Shown: in pieces, positions 15,499-26,552 of the stretch | Numbering within the stretch: the stretch's first letter is position 1 | How the letters are laid out: every line of letters starts with the position of its first letter | Source of the DNA: Paracholeplasma brassicae | GTDB taxonomy: Bacteria > Bacillota_I > Bacilli_A > Acholeplasmatales > UBA5453 | DNA: 64,000 bases | Assembly (NCBI RefSeq): GCF_000967915.1 | Contig: NC_022549.1 | Location: 856,366-920,365 of the forward strand | Direction of reading: 5' to 3' | Program-made: the position numbers and the translations under genes | The notes under the pieces: model-generated | Seen by the model: the letters and a program-made list of their open reading frames with translations, nothing else | The model's database searches: none | Told to the model about the DNA's origin: nothing

Positions 15499-18400
15499 AT
15501 GGCAGTTATCAATAATCAATTCGTAATGGAATCTTACCAGTCAAAGAAGCCATTTTCTAGTTTCTTGAGTGGCGTTGCTGGTAAAAAGGGTATTCCAATT
15601 TGGTCATTTTATGTGAATCGTGGACAAGCGATTAGTTCATTTGGTGTTCGAGATAAGAACGGTCAAATTTTGGAATTTTATCCAGCAAATAAAGCGTATT
15701 TAAACACAAGTCGTATCGGGTTTAGAACCTTTATACGACTCAACAATGAAACATATGAGTTTTTTAAACATCAAACATTTAAAGAAAAAATGTCAATTTC
15801 ACCAGATAAACTCGTGATTGAAGATACGATTGACGAAATCAAGATCATGGTGAGAGTGACCTACTTAACGCTACCAAATGAACCCATCGGTGCGTTAATG
15901 AGAAAAGTAGAGGTTATTAACCTCAGCGATCAGCCATTAGAGATTGAAGTCCTCGATGGTTTGACACAAATCCTACCGAGTGGGATTGATTATGGTGGAT
16001 ATAAAGCGGTGTCCAATTTACTTCAAAGTTGGATGGATGTGGATTTAAAAGACAATCATGCATTTTATAAACTACGCGCAAGTACAGCAGACAGTGCGGT
16101 TATAAATGATGTAACTGACGGTCATTTCATGATTTCGTCCGTTTCAAACACCGAATTTAAACTGTATGCGGATACAAAACTCATATTCGGTTATGACACA
16201 GGCTTCGACTCACCAGTCAATTTTACCAACGGTGGTATTGATCGATTAGAAGAACAAAAACAAGTCTTTGTTAATCAAGTCGCTTGTGGCTTTGTCGGAT
16301 TTAAGAAACACTTAAAAGACCAAGTTACCATTTGCAGTCTATATGGTTATACGCATGATTCAAATCATCTAACTACGTTTTCAAGTAAGGTGAATCTAAG
16401 TTATTTCAATCAAAAAGAAATCGAAAACGAACAAATCATCACCGAATTAACCAACCCAATCGATTTAACAACCTCAAGCCAAGCGTTTGATCAATACATG
16501 AAGCAAAATTTCCTCGATAACTTATTAAGAGGTGGTGTGCCTTTTGTGTTTGAAACAAAAGACGGTCCTGTGGCGTACCATCTGTTTTCAAGGAAACATG
16601 GTGACTTGGAAAGAGACTATAACTTTTATGTCATTGAACCTGAGTTTTACTCACAAGGCAATGGTAATTTTAGAGATGTTTTACAAAACAGACGAAATGA
16701 TGTGCTCTTTTATCCGGAGGTAAAAGATCATAACATCAGACACTTTTACAGTTTAATTCAAGCCGATGGCTACAACCCGCTTTCGATTGAAGGGTTAAAG
16801 TTTATTTATACTAAAACACCACCAAAAGAACTTGCGTCGATCATAGATAAGCCATTTACACCTGGGCAAGTCATTAATTCACTCGTTAAAGGTCTACACA
16901 CCTTTGATGAGGCTGAAAAAATACTAAGAGACATATTAAAGGATTCAAGCGTTCAAATTGAAGCGAATTTTGGTGAAGGCTACTGGCAAGACCACTTTAC
17001 GTATCTACAAGATTTAATCGAGGCATATTTAGCCATCTACCCAGAAACAAAAAAAGACTTATTGTTTAGTGATCGTTTTTACCGATTCTTTAATTCAAAT
17101 ATTTACGTAAAACCACGTAGTGAAAAGTACATTAAACGAAGTGATGGTAAAATTAGGCAGTATCATGGGATAAAACACCTTTCTGATCAAGGCAAGTGGT
17201 TAAAAGTAGGTAATGAAGAGATTAAAGTAGAACTCTATTCTAAAATGATTACCTTAGTTCTTACAAAGTATGGTTTATTAGATCCTTATGGCATAGGAAT
17301 TTCATATGAAGCAGACAAACCTGGTTGGAACGATGCGATGAATGGTTTACCAGCATTATTCTCATCCGGTGTATCAGAAATGATCGAATTAAGACGAATT
17401 GTGAAATTCTTAAAGAGTGTTCAAATAGACTATCGAGGACAATCCGTCCACGTTTTATCTGAACTGATGGATCTTTCAAAAGCTTACGTTTGTATTAGTG
17501 ATAAATCATTACACAAACAGTGGGAACTAAGACAAGAGGCGGTTGAATTATATCGTCTCAATGTACTGACACCTAAGGGCATAAAGGAAGTAGAAATCGA
17601 TCAATTCGATGAGGTATTGAATAAAATTGATCATGACTTAGATCAAGCACTTGTGAAAGCCAAATCAATTAGTCCAATGTTACCGACCTATTTAACCTAT
17701 GAGGCCGTAGAGTCAACCATCATTAAAGAAGTAGATGGACAAACATTTGTAAAAGTAGAAGCGTTTGAACTACACCCAATTACAGAATTTCTTGAGGCAC
17801 CAGCTCGATATCTTAAACAATCGAAAGATGTGAAAACGTCAAAGGGTATTTATGAAATGGTCAAACACAGTGAGCTTTATGACAAAAAGATGAAGTTTTA
17901 TCAAACTTCTAGACCACTGGATAACTACTCGAATGAAATTGGGCGTATACGTGCGTTTACCAAAGGTTGGTTAGAACGCGAGTCGAATTTCTTACACATG
18001 ACCTATAAATATCTTCTAGGTTTAATCAAATCAGGGCTATACGAAGAATTTTATCAAGAAATAAAGACTAATTTTGTTTGTTTCATGGATGAGAACGTTT
18101 ATGGAAGATCAATTCTAGAAAATTCTTCATTCATTGTCACAGGGACAAACCCTGATGAGCAACGACATGGGCAAGGGTTTGTTTCTAGATTGTCAGGATC
18201 AACCGCAGAAATGTTATCGATTTATCAACAGATGTTTTATGGCAATGAATTATTTAAATTTGAGAACGGTGAACTGGTCTTATACTTGAAGCCCAATTTA
18301 AATCACTCATTCTTTAAAGATAAACAGGTAAAAACGACGTTCATGGACTCAAAAATTACCTACATCAATCCAGATTTAGTCGATACCTATGATAAAGAAG

Positions 18401-18543
18401 CGGTGATCGAAAAAATAGAAGTGATCGATCAAGGTCAAACATTTGTTTTTAAAGATTCAATAAGAGGGCAACAGGCATTAAACGTTCGTAACAAGAACGG
18501 TTTAGTCATAAAAGTATTTATAAAAAGGGAGGAAAAGAAATGA
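15499..18543 (+). CDS. Large beta-glucan phosphorylase-like enzyme (GH161/GH149 type)
   Basis: 1014 residues from ATG 15499, 5 bases after AGGAGG; the ATG one codon earlier is too close to it. It shares the GH94-clan layout: an N-terminal beta-sandwich, a linker and an alpha/alpha barrel carrying KPGWNDAMNGLP, with Asp612 as candidate catalytic acid. The length (about 1000-1100) and the GWNDAMNGLP form fit the long beta-1,3-glucan phosphorylases (GH149 and GH161) rather than the 800-residue GH94 disaccharide enzymes. It would release glucose-1-phosphate from beta-1,3-oligoglucans in the cytoplasm, leaving laminaribiose for the GH94 enzyme. I cannot separate GH149 from GH161 by eye. ATGA overlap with the next gene. 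Confidence 0.8.
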   Translation: MAVINNQFVMESYQSKKPFSSFLSGVAGKKGIPIWSFYVNRGQAISSFGVRDKNGQILEFYPANKAYLNTSRIGFRTFIRLNNETYEFFKHQTFKEKMSISPDKLVIEDTIDEIKIMVRVTYLTLPNEPIGALMRKVEVINLSDQPLEIEVLDGLTQILPSGIDYGGYKAVSNLLQSWMDVDLKDNHAFYKLRASTADSAVINDVTDGHFMISSVSNTEFKLYADTKLIFGYDTGFDSPVNFTNGGIDRLEEQKQVFVNQVACGFVGFKKHLKDQVTICSLYGYTHDSNHLTTFSSKVNLSYFNQKEIENEQIITELTNPIDLTTSSQAFDQYMKQNFLDNLLRGGVPFVFETKDGPVAYHLFSRKHGDLERDYNFYVIEPEFYSQGNGNFRDVLQNRRNDVLFYPEVKDHNIRHFYSLIQADGYNPLSIEGLKFIYTKTPPKELASIIDKPFTPGQVINSLVKGLHTFDEAEKILRDILKDSSVQIEANFGEGYWQDHFTYLQDLIEAYLAIYPETKKDLLFSDRFYRFFNSNIYVKPRSEKYIKRSDGKIRQYHGIKHLSDQGKWLKVGNEEIKVELYSKMITLVLTKYGLLDPYGIGISYEADKPGWNDAMNGLPALFSSGVSEMIELRRIVKFLKSVQIDYRGQSVHVLSELMDLSKAYVCISDKSLHKQWELRQEAVELYRLNVLTPKGIKEVEIDQFDEVLNKIDHDLDQALVKAKSISPMLPTYLTYEAVESTIIKEVDGQTFVKVEAFELHPITEFLEAPARYLKQSKDVKTSKGIYEMVKHSELYDKKMKFYQTSRPLDNYSNEIGRIRAFTKGWLERESNFLHMTYKYLLGLIKSGLYEEFYQEIKTNFVCFMDENVYGRSILENSSFIVTGTNPDEQRHGQGFVSRLSGSTAEMLSIYQQMFYGNELFKFENGELVLYLKPNLNHSFFKDKQVKTTFMDSKITYINPDLVDTYDKEAVIEKIEVIDQGQTFVFKDSIRGQQALNVRNKNGLVIKVFIKREEKK

Positions 18544-21068
18544 AAAAAGCTTTATTATTAGTTGGGCTATTATTTAGTGGATTGTTTCTAGCAAGTTGCG
18601 GAAAAACACTAGGTAATATTGAATTTAGAGGCGCCGACGACGTTGCAAACATTAAATTCGGATCTGAATTCAATGTCTTAGCAGGCGTCAAAGCCATTGG
18701 AGACGACGGCACTGATTATTCTGACAAAATCACTTACATTACAAGTGCAACGGTCAGTAGCAGTCATTTATTAGATACACAAGACCCAGGTCAAGTGGTT
18801 ATCAAATATAACGTCGAAGTAAACGGTGAAACTTGGAGTCGTTTTAGATACCTCACCGTATTAGACCCTGAAGCAGTTGAAGGACAAATGCTTGTGAACA
18901 AAGATTTCTCAGCAGGCGTTGGTGGCTGGAATAGTGACTCAGTTGTCTACATTAGTGATGGGGCAGCAATGACACTAAGTGCCGTTGATGGTATTCTACA
19001 AGCCGATGTGGTTGCTGGGGCAAACTCATACACACCAAGATTTGGCCAAATGAATGTTCCATTTGAACAAGATAAAACGTATGAAGTCTCATTTAGAGCG
19101 AAATCATCTGCTGAAAAAGTGATCAACGTTAACGTTGGTGAACTACTAACCGCAGCACCTTACTTTATCGACTTCAAAGAAAAACAAACTGAAAACTTTA
19201 CACTCACAACCGAATGGCAAGAGTTCTCATTTAAGTTTACACACAAATTAGATAATAAACGTGGTGGTATCTTATTCGAACTTGGTACGGTTGGAACAAA
19301 CAAAGTTGACGCTTTAGTCGAATTTGACTGGGTTGATGTTGAGGAGTCAATTGCTGATCCAGATACTAAAGCACCTGAATTCACTGGACTTGCAGTTTCA
19401 AAATCTATCCTAGTTGGGGCTACCTTTAATCCACTTGCTGGTGTGAGCGCTTATGACCTAGTTGATGGCGATTTAACCTCAGAAATTGCAGTTGAAGTTA
19501 AAGATGCTGATGGTGTTGTTGTTACTGAAATTGACACCACGGAAGAAACAACATATACACTAACTTACACTGTAAGTGATGCTGCGTTAAACGAAGCTAG
19601 CTTTGTGATGACTCTAGAAATTGTAGGTATGCAATTTAGTGATACGAACTTAATCAAAAATGGTGACTTTAGTCAACCACTAGATGAAGTAACACCTGAA
19701 TGGTCGATGTGGTTACAAGAATGGGATGACGTTGCAGTTGCAACAGGTACAGTCAACGAAGTTGATGAAACATTTGAAATCGTTATTTCAAACCCTGGTA
19801 GTGGCGGCGAAGCTTGGACAGTACAATTCATTCAAAGAGTATCGTTAATCGAAGGTAAAACTTACCGTGTTCGCTTTGACGTGAAATCATCAGTTACAAG
19901 AGACATTGATTTTGTTATCACAGAAGATGTTACTTATTTCGAACACATTAAGGCTGTAGCTATTGATGTAACAGATGAATTTACAACATTTGAGTATATC
20001 TTTACAGCACTTAAATCAACTGCAGACACTAAGTTTGAGTTTGATTTAGGAACAACAGCAAACTATCAAGCGTCAACCTTAACGTTTGATAACATTAGCT
20101 TACACGAAGCAGTACTGGATGAAAACATCGTCAATGGTGACTTTGGTTACATTGGATGGCAAGCATTCCACAACGATTGGGAAGGTTCAGTTGCTAATAT
20201 GGCAATTGTTGATGGTGAATTTGTTTATACGTTAAATAAATATAACGACACAGGCAATTCATATTCACTACAATTAATCTATCTTGAAAAATTCATTTTA
20301 GCACCAAATACAGCATACACATTCAAGATTGATTTATACGCAACACAAGAATTAACCTTATCGCCTTTCTTCACACAAGGTGAAGGTGGCGGATGGAACA
20401 ATATTTCAACGTTAACTGCACTTGAGGTAACAGCAACAAAACAAACGTTTGTTATTCCTGTCGTATCAGGCGCAAATGGTGAGTTACCATACGAATTTAA
20501 ATTTGAGTTTGGTAATGCAATTGAAAGTTTTGAAGCAAGTGAAACAGTAAATCCAATCAAAGTGATGTTTGATAATGTCTCATTTATTGAAGATGAAACA
20601 ACTGTAGAACTTATGAAAAATGGTAATGCAGAAACCGTTGAAGATTTCTTCTATGATAACTCAGGTGCCGGTGAAGGCACAATGGTTTTAGAAAATGGTC
20701 AAGCAGTGATTGACGTCACAGCACTTGGTGGTGAAGCATACACCCCACATTTCTATCAAATTATCGATCAATTAACACCAGGCAGCTATCGCTTGAAGTT
20801 AGTTATCTCATCAAGTGTTACACGTGATTTCCGTGTGAACTTAGTGTTACCTGAGGCTGGCTGGGTATCGTTATTGCCAGAGACAAAATACGACTTTAAC
20901 GTTGAAAAAGACGTAGAAAAAGTGGTATATGTTGATTTTACTGTCGCTAATCTAGTAACTAACGTTAAACTAGAATTAGATTTCGGTACTTTAGGTGGCG
21001 AATTGGTTTCAGAAGTTGGCCAATTTGTCATTTCTGAAGTGATGGTTTATCAAAACTTAAATTCATAA
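18540..21068 (+). CDS. Surface lipoprotein with four CBM4/9-like carbohydrate-binding modules
   Basis: 842 residues. A lipoprotein signal ends in LASC (Cys20). After an Ig-like region (about 25-110), a CBM4/9-type module spans about 115-275, an Ig-like/DUF5011-type domain (VGATFNPLAGVSAYDLVDGD) about 280-370, then three more CBM4/9-like modules at about 375-535, 535-690 and 690-842. Module hallmarks recur: an opening NxDFS/NGDF, a TYxVxFxxKSS strand with SVTRD in two copies, and a closing FD(N/W)VS strand. No catalytic domain is visible. It probably holds beta-glucan at the cell surface for the anchored GH16 and binding proteins. CBM4 members are known to bind beta-1,3-glucan; specificity here is inferred from context. 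Confidence 0.85.
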   Translation: MKKALLLVGLLFSGLFLASCGKTLGNIEFRGADDVANIKFGSEFNVLAGVKAIGDDGTDYSDKITYITSATVSSSHLLDTQDPGQVVIKYNVEVNGETWSRFRYLTVLDPEAVEGQMLVNKDFSAGVGGWNSDSVVYISDGAAMTLSAVDGILQADVVAGANSYTPRFGQMNVPFEQDKTYEVSFRAKSSAEKVINVNVGELLTAAPYFIDFKEKQTENFTLTTEWQEFSFKFTHKLDNKRGGILFELGTVGTNKVDALVEFDWVDVEESIADPDTKAPEFTGLAVSKSILVGATFNPLAGVSAYDLVDGDLTSEIAVEVKDADGVVVTEIDTTEETTYTLTYTVSDAALNEASFVMTLEIVGMQFSDTNLIKNGDFSQPLDEVTPEWSMWLQEWDDVAVATGTVNEVDETFEIVISNPGSGGEAWTVQFIQRVSLIEGKTYRVRFDVKSSVTRDIDFVITEDVTYFEHIKAVAIDVTDEFTTFEYIFTALKSTADTKFEFDLGTTANYQASTLTFDNISLHEAVLDENIVNGDFGYIGWQAFHNDWEGSVANMAIVDGEFVYTLNKYNDTGNSYSLQLIYLEKFILAPNTAYTFKIDLYATQELTLSPFFTQGEGGGWNNISTLTALEVTATKQTFVIPVVSGANGELPYEFKFEFGNAIESFEASETVNPIKVMFDNVSFIEDETTVELMKNGNAETVEDFFYDNSGAGEGTMVLENGQAVIDVTALGGEAYTPHFYQIIDQLTPGSYRLKLVISSSVTRDFRVNLVLPEAGWVSLLPETKYDFNVEKDVEKVVYVDFTVANLVTNVKLELDFGTLGGELVSEVGQFVISEVMVYQNLNS

Positions 21069-21080
21069 GAGGAGGCGCAC

Positions 21081-22517
21081 ATGAAAAAAATACTTACTCT
21101 ATTGGTTGCCTTTCTATTTGTCTTTACCCTAGCTGCTTGTAAAGACGAAGGATCAACTGAAAAGAAAATCGAACTTAGATACGCTGACTGGGCAAACCAA
21201 GACATCAACAAACGAATGATTGATAAGTTTATGGAAAAATACCCACACATTCGCGTAACCATTTCAACCGACATCGCTGGTTCTGGTGATGCCTTTACTG
21301 GTAACTTAGAGATTGCAGCACAAAATGGTCTACTACCTGACGTTTTTGCAACCGATAACGTGCCAACAATTGTTAATAAAGGTCTAACTGCAGACTTAAA
21401 AACCTATTGGGATAATGACGATGACGCAAAACTCGTCTATCCAAACATTGCTGAAACGGCTGTCTACAATGGACACCGTTACGCAATTCCTTCGTTCCAA
21501 TTCTTAAAAGGTATCTTTATCAACTTAGATATTTTTGCTGAAAAGAATTTAACAACGGTTGAAGGAAAATACCGTATTGATAATAATGGTTACCCAGTAA
21601 AAGACTGGACCCATCAAGAATTTGTTGAAGTTGCAAAAGCAATTACAAACTATGACATCGTGAACACTGAAAACTTAGTCGTTGGGTTTGATACTTGGTA
21701 TGGCGCACCTGATTTCCAACAAGTTTGGCCAATGATGAATGATGCAGAGACAGGTTATGATACATGGAATGGAACTTCTTTCAACTATGAATCAGAAGCT
21801 TGGATTGAAGCAATGAAGGCTAAAGTAGAAATTGACAACTATGAAACAAACCTTGGTGTCACATCTAGATACCCAGCAGCAGACTGGGAAGCAACACCAG
21901 CACTACAAAGCTACATCATCTACACTGGTTATGGTGCGATGGATATTGAAGGTTCATGGCAATTTAACTACATTCAATTAGCTAAAGAAGAAGGTATTAA
22001 TTTAGGTTTCTGGCCATATCCAAGTGGTTCAGAAGGCTTGTTCCCACCGACCATTCTTGACTATGCAGCCGTTTCAAGCCAAACCGAACATCCGGAAGAA
22101 GCTTATTTGTTAGCTAAATGGATGACTTATGGTAGAGATGGTTGGAACGCACGTATTGAATTATACGAAGAAGATCGTCAAACCGCCATTTCAGAAGGCA
22201 AAACGCCTGCTTATTTAGATCGCTTCCCAATTGCTGATTACCCTGGCGTATGGGACAAAGTGTATACATTAGTTGATGGTATTGAAGGTATTGAATACAC
22301 ACTTGATCGTATCGAACACTCAAAACCTGACCTTGATAAATGGTTAGCTGGGTATAAAGATTTCTGGTCATGGGTGAATGACGCTGAAAATGAATATGGT
22401 TGGGCAGCGCTTCAAGTCGCTGGACCTGACGCAGTACCAACATTCGCTGCACAATGGAATGCAAAAGTAAATGAATTAGTTAGTACCCAAATTGCAAATT
22501 TAGGTAAAGACGAATAA
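21081..22517 (+). CDS. Sugar ABC transporter solute-binding lipoprotein
   Basis: 478 residues with a lipoprotein signal ending LAAC (Cys20). The mature part is a family-1 extracellular solute-binding protein: IELRYADWANQDINKRMIDKF strand-helix start, PDVFATDNVPT, and YGAMDIEGSWQ, the typical substrate-cleft segment (GxAMxxxGSW). It should bind imported gluco-oligosaccharides and pass them to a permease pair downstream. GAGGAGGC precedes its ATG, 12 bases after the CBM lipoprotein gene. A strong hairpin follows the gene (22529-22558), which may stabilise its mRNA relative to the rest of the operon. Confidence 0.92.
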   Translation: MKKILTLLVAFLFVFTLAACKDEGSTEKKIELRYADWANQDINKRMIDKFMEKYPHIRVTISTDIAGSGDAFTGNLEIAAQNGLLPDVFATDNVPTIVNKGLTADLKTYWDNDDDAKLVYPNIAETAVYNGHRYAIPSFQFLKGIFINLDIFAEKNLTTVEGKYRIDNNGYPVKDWTHQEFVEVAKAITNYDIVNTENLVVGFDTWYGAPDFQQVWPMMNDAETGYDTWNGTSFNYESEAWIEAMKAKVEIDNYETNLGVTSRYPAADWEATPALQSYIIYTGYGAMDIEGSWQFNYIQLAKEEGINLGFWPYPSGSEGLFPPTILDYAAVSSQTEHPEEAYLLAKWMTYGRDGWNARIELYEEDRQTAISEGKTPAYLDRFPIADYPGVWDKVYTLVDGIEGIEYTLDRIEHSKPDLDKWLAGYKDFWSWVNDAENEYGWAALQVAGPDAVPTFAAQWNAKVNELVSTQIANLGKDE

Positions 22518-22528
22518 TTAATAAGGTC

Positions 22529-22558
22529 ATCAAGAGGGGGATAAAAACCCCTCTTGAT
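22529..22558 (+). other. Strong intercistronic hairpin after the solute-binding protein gene
   Basis: A perfect 11-bp stem with a run of G-C pairs (22529-22539 with 22548-22558) and an 8-base loop. No T run follows, so it is not a standard terminator. Such hairpins after binding-protein genes commonly protect the upstream mRNA from 3' decay and raise binding protein over permease levels; that role here is an inference. Confidence 0.7.
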
Positions 22559-22580
22559 ACCATATCAAATGGAGGCAATT

Positions 22581-25500
22581 ATGATTAAAAAAGTCAAAAA
22601 AACAAGGTTTTATATCGCCGTACAAAGACAGTTGAAGAAAGTGAAAAACTTTTTTGTTTTATTCGGTTTAAAAAAGACCATATTATCAATAATCGTTATT
22701 AGCTTGTCTTTAGTGGTGGTGTTTTCATTTTTTAAGACAAGTGAAAATAATGATTTTTTTGACGCACGAAAGCTTGCCAACACGTATGAATCAAGCGCGA
22801 TAAATCAAGAAGAAGACAACTACACGGCTAAACTACTTGACTATCGACAATATGGCCATCAAAAGACGAACATTGTTCGTAGTTTTGACCCATTTGATAT
22901 GGTTAGTTATCAAAAAATAGATCACTCGAACGAAGAATATCAAAATCAAATCGATACGTATTATCAGTCAAATCCAGACATTAGTTCGAAAGAGCTTATT
23001 TTATTCAATAAGAAAGGTGATCGACTAGAGCTTGATTTGGAAATCACTACGGCTGGGATTTATTATCTTAGCATTGATTACACCGATGTTTCTGAAGCGG
23101 TCCAATCGAATCAAATTGCGTTAAAGATTAACGATGATTTTCCATTCTATGAAGCAAGAACGTTAATTTTAGATTCCTCATGGGTTTTTGATTCAACCGA
23201 ATTTAAACTCGATCGCTACCAAAATGAGATTCAACCGAGTTCAAGCAAAGTATTCGAATGGAATCAGGCAACGCTAAAAGATCTAAAAGGGATGCACGAT
23301 GGATTATTTGGGTTCTACCTTGAACCAGGCGATAAACTCAGTTTAGAACATGTTTCAGGAAGTTATTTAATCGGTAAAATTCACTTTGTTCAAGATGAAG
23401 TGATTGCGGACTATGATACCTATTTAGCAACACACAAAGACGCAGTACTTCAAGAAGAACGAATCGAGATATCAGCCAAGGACATTAAAGAGCGTTCGGA
23501 TGCATCTATCCGATTAAGAGCTGAACGAGACCCATCAAGTATGCATTATCATACGCAATTTTTAAAAATGAATACGATTTTTGGAGATTCTTGGCAAAAT
23601 GGTGGCCAATCAATTACTTATCAAATAGAAGTAGAAAAAAGCGGATTTTATCACGTTGGTTTTAAGTATCGTCAGTACATGATCAAAGACATGCCTGTTT
23701 TTAGAAAAATATACGTCAATGGTGAAGTACCATTTGACTTACTTTCAAGCTATGCGTTTCCATACACAACGTCGTTTATGAACCGAACACTGACAGATGA
23801 AGATGAAAAACCACTCTTAATCTATTTGAATGAAGGTACTAACGAATTGACATTAGAAGCGGTGTTGTACCCATACCGAACGACAATTGAAACCATCAAG
23901 TACGTCATGAGTCAAATTCAAGACTTGTCACTTCGTGTAAAGAAATACACCTCTGGCGGTACGGATCGTTACAGAGACTGGGACATTGAAACATATTTTC
24001 CAACCGCTAAAGAAGATGTGCTTTCTTGGGCAACAATTCTTGATGAAGCGTATAAAGATTTAAAAACACTCTCAAATACGGACGAACCTTCAGAAATTTC
24101 GAATTTGAAGGTGGCCGCTAAACGGTTGAGAGATATTGCTAAAAGCATCAACAAACTGCCATCACGCATGGTCCAATTTTCGGACGGTGACTCCTCAGTT
24201 AATCAGTTTTTAGGCGATTTGATGCAGCGTTTGATGCGTTCAAACTTAGAAATTGAACGAAGTGTTTTTTATGGTAAAACCGAAATGAAAAAACCTTATT
24301 CGAATATATTTGTAAGCACATTTGAGGGATTTAAGCGCCTAGTGCTCTCGTTTGTTAATAACCCTTACTCAACATCACGAAGAAGTAGCGATGAGTTGAT
24401 CGTTTGGGTCAATCACCCAAGACAATACATCGAAATCATGCAAATGATGATCGATTCACAATACGATGGCGATATGAAAGTAACACTCTCACAAATGCCC
24501 GATCAAAACAAATTGATTTTGGCAAACGTCAGTGGGGATGCACCAGATCTTGCCATTGGTGTGGATCACTGGATACCTTATGAGTTTGCAATCAGAGACG
24601 CTTCATTGGATTTAAGGCAATTTAAAGGTTATGAAGCGATGGTAAGTGAATTTTCTAAGGGTGCAATGATTCCATATGTGTTTGAAGATGGCGTCTATGG
24701 GGTACCAGAAACACAAAACTTTTGGGTAACGTATTATCGTACGGATATTTTAAGTTCAATTGGTATTACGGACGTTCCACAAACCTGGGATGAAATTATT
24801 GAGATATTACCCCTACTTCAAAGTTATGGTATGAATTACTTTGTGCCTTTAGCGCAATATGAAGGGCTTAAACCATTTGTTGCTACACTGCCATTTATCT
24901 ATCAATTCGGTGGGGACTTATACCAACCTGATGGCATGAGTACAGCAATCAATAGTGATCAAACACTTCAAGGGATTAAATTGATGAGTGAATTATTCAC
25001 ACTCTACAATTTACCTCAAAGAGTAGCGAACTTTTATAATCATTTTAGATATGGGTTGTTACCGATTGGTGTGAGTGATTTATCGACTTATATTTTATTA
25101 TCAACCGCGGCATCTGAATTAGACGGTCTATGGCAAATGGATTTACATCCGGGTGTCTATAATGAAGAAAAAGATGAGATCGTCAGATACTCAGCCGTTG
25201 GTGCACAAGGCTCAATGATACTAAGTTCGACCAAGCATAAAGATGAATCGTTTGATTTCCTAAAGTGGTGGATGTCTACTGATGTCCAATCCGACTTTGG
25301 CTTCTTACTACAAACAACCTATGGTAAACAGTATTTTTGGAATTCTGCGAACATCGAGGCGTTTAAGACCTCTTCAATGCCAGAAGAGTTTAAAGATGTT
25401 GTCTTAGAACAGTGGAATTATGGCATTGAAGCCTCAAGAATTCCAGGGGCGTACATGGTTGAACGTGAAATATCAAATGCGTGGAGTAGCATCGTCTATA

Positions 25501-25673
25501 ATAACGTTAATCCTAGATTAGCGCTTGATGATGCCATGCGTATATCGAATCGAGAAATCTTGTATAAGATGAGCGAATTTGGCTACGTTGAGAATAACGT
25601 AGTAATCAAAGATTACACCGTGCCAAGTATATATAATATTGACCGGTGGTTAACGGAGGTAGACCATGATTAA
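22581..25673 (+). CDS. Membrane-anchored fusion of carbohydrate-binding-like domains and a solute-binding domain
   Basis: 1030 residues from ATG 22581 with GGAGG at 22571-22575; a TTG start at 22554 would fall inside the upstream hairpin. A basic N-terminus and one transmembrane segment (about 33-51) anchor it. Residues about 90-270 and 300-460 look like two beta-sandwich (galactose-binding/CBM-like) domains, with [13 protein letters not shown] and [14 protein letters not shown] strands. A helical linker follows, then a family-1 solute-binding domain from about 600 to 970 ([45 protein letters not shown]). Most sugar-binding proteins are about 450 residues, so this is a fused, enlarged form. 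It overlaps the first permease by 8 bases. Ligand unknown, probably glucan. Confidence 0.8.
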   Translation: MIKKVKKTRFYIAVQRQLKKVKNFFVLFGLKKTILSIIVISLSLVVVFSFFKTSENNDFFDARKLANTYESSAINQEEDNYTAKLLDYRQYGHQKTNIVRSFDPFDMVSYQKIDHSNEEYQNQIDTYYQSNPDISSKELILFNKKGDRLELDLEITTAGIYYLSIDYTDVSEAVQSNQIALKINDDFPFYEARTLILDSSWVFDSTEFKLDRYQNEIQPSSSKVFEWNQATLKDLKGMHDGLFGFYLEPGDKLSLEHVSGSYLIGKIHFVQDEVIADYDTYLATHKDAVLQEERIEISAKDIKERSDASIRLRAERDPSSMHYHTQFLKMNTIFGDSWQNGGQSITYQIEVEKSGFYHVGFKYRQYMIKDMPVFRKIYVNGEVPFDLLSSYAFPYTTSFMNRTLTDEDEKPLLIYLNEGTNELTLEAVLYPYRTTIETIKYVMSQIQDLSLRVKKYTSGGTDRYRDWDIETYFPTAKEDVLSWATILDEAYKDLKTLSNTDEPSEISNLKVAAKRLRDIAKSINKLPSRMVQFSDGDSSVNQFLGDLMQRLMRSNLEIERSVFYGKTEMKKPYSNIFVSTFEGFKRLVLSFVNNPYSTSRRSSDELIVWVNHPRQYIEIMQMMIDSQYDGDMKVTLSQMPDQNKLILANVSGDAPDLAIGVDHWIPYEFAIRDASLDLRQFKGYEAMVSEFSKGAMIPYVFEDGVYGVPETQNFWVTYYRTDILSSIGITDVPQTWDEIIEILPLLQSYGMNYFVPLAQYEGLKPFVATLPFIYQFGGDLYQPDGMSTAINSDQTLQGIKLMSELFTLYNLPQRVANFYNHFRYGLLPIGVSDLSTYILLSTAASELDGLWQMDLHPGVYNEEKDEIVRYSAVGAQGSMILSSTKHKDESFDFLKWWMSTDVQSDFGFLLQTTYGKQYFWNSANIEAFKTSSMPEEFKDVVLEQWNYGIEASRIPGAYMVEREISNAWSSIVYNNVNPRLALDDAMRISNREILYKMSEFGYVENNVVIKDYTVPSIYNIDRWLTEVDHD

Positions 25674-26550
25674 ACGAATGAATCACCCAGCGTGGTTTAT
25701 CTTACCCTATTGGATACTTTTTGCCGTGTTCATTATTGTGCCAGTTGTCATTGCAATTGGGTTATCATTTACGTACTTTAACTCGATTCAAACACCAAAC
25801 TACATTGGTGTTACTAACTACATTGAGTTGATCACAGTCGATACGGTATTTATGCAAAATGTATTACCAAATACAATAAAGTTTGCTTTAATCGTTGGAC
25901 CAATTGGTTATTTACTGTCATTTTTATTGGCATGGATGTTAGCACAAATACCCGGTAAATCAAGAACAGTATTAGCCATCATTCTTTATTCACCATCGCT
26001 CACCATGGGGGTCGCAATGAGTTCAATGTGGCGAATCATATTCTCTGGTGACTCTGGCGGCTATCTTAACAGCATGCTGATTAATTGGGGGATTATACTA
26101 GAACCAATCCAGTTTCTACAATCACCTGCGTATTTAATGAACATCATGATTGTCGTTTCACTTTGGAGTTCCATGGGCGTTGGCTTTCTTGCGATGCTTG
26201 CTGGGGTTTTAAACATCGATCAAACGTTATATGAAGCAGCTTATATGGATGGCATTAAAAACCGAACACAAGAAATATTTTTTATCACAATTCCACAAAT
26301 GAAGCCTCAAATGCTCTTTGGTGCGGTGATGGCGGTGGTTGGTACATTTCAAGCCGGAGCCATTGGTGTACAATTATCAGGGTCTAACCCAACCCCGCAA
26401 TATGCTGGGCAACTGATTGTTAACCACATCGAAGATTTTGGATTCATTCGTTACTTGATGGGGTATGCGTCTGCGATTAGTGTCGTACTATTGATGATGG
26501 TATACTTATTGTCGAAGGTGACACAAAAGATTTTAGGAGAGAGGGATTAA
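25666..26550 (+). CDS. Sugar ABC transporter permease (MalF type), first pair
   Basis: 294 residues, six predicted transmembrane segments. The cytoplasmic EAA loop that contacts the ATPase reads [20 protein letters not shown] (about residue 190), typical of carbohydrate-uptake class 1 permeases. It should pair with the next gene to form the membrane channel for the binding proteins upstream. It overlaps the SBP-fusion gene by 8 bases. No ATP-binding subunit is encoded anywhere in this locus, so a shared MsmK/UgpC-type ATPase from elsewhere in the genome is expected. Confidence 0.92.
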   Translation: MIKRMNHPAWFILPYWILFAVFIIVPVVIAIGLSFTYFNSIQTPNYIGVTNYIELITVDTVFMQNVLPNTIKFALIVGPIGYLLSFLLAWMLAQIPGKSRTVLAIILYSPSLTMGVAMSSMWRIIFSGDSGGYLNSMLINWGIILEPIQFLQSPAYLMNIMIVVSLWSSMGVGFLAMLAGVLNIDQTLYEAAYMDGIKNRTQEIFFITIPQMKPQMLFGAVMAVVGTFQAGAIGVQLSGSNPTPQYAGQLIVNHIEDFGFIRYLMGYASAISVVLLMMVYLLSKVTQKILGERD

Positions 26551-26552
26551 CT

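Noticed and set aside
22554-22580. TTG start for the SBP-fusion gene
   Set aside because: It would lie in the right arm of the intercistronic hairpin and lacks a ribosome binding site; ATG 22581 has GGAGG at the right distance.
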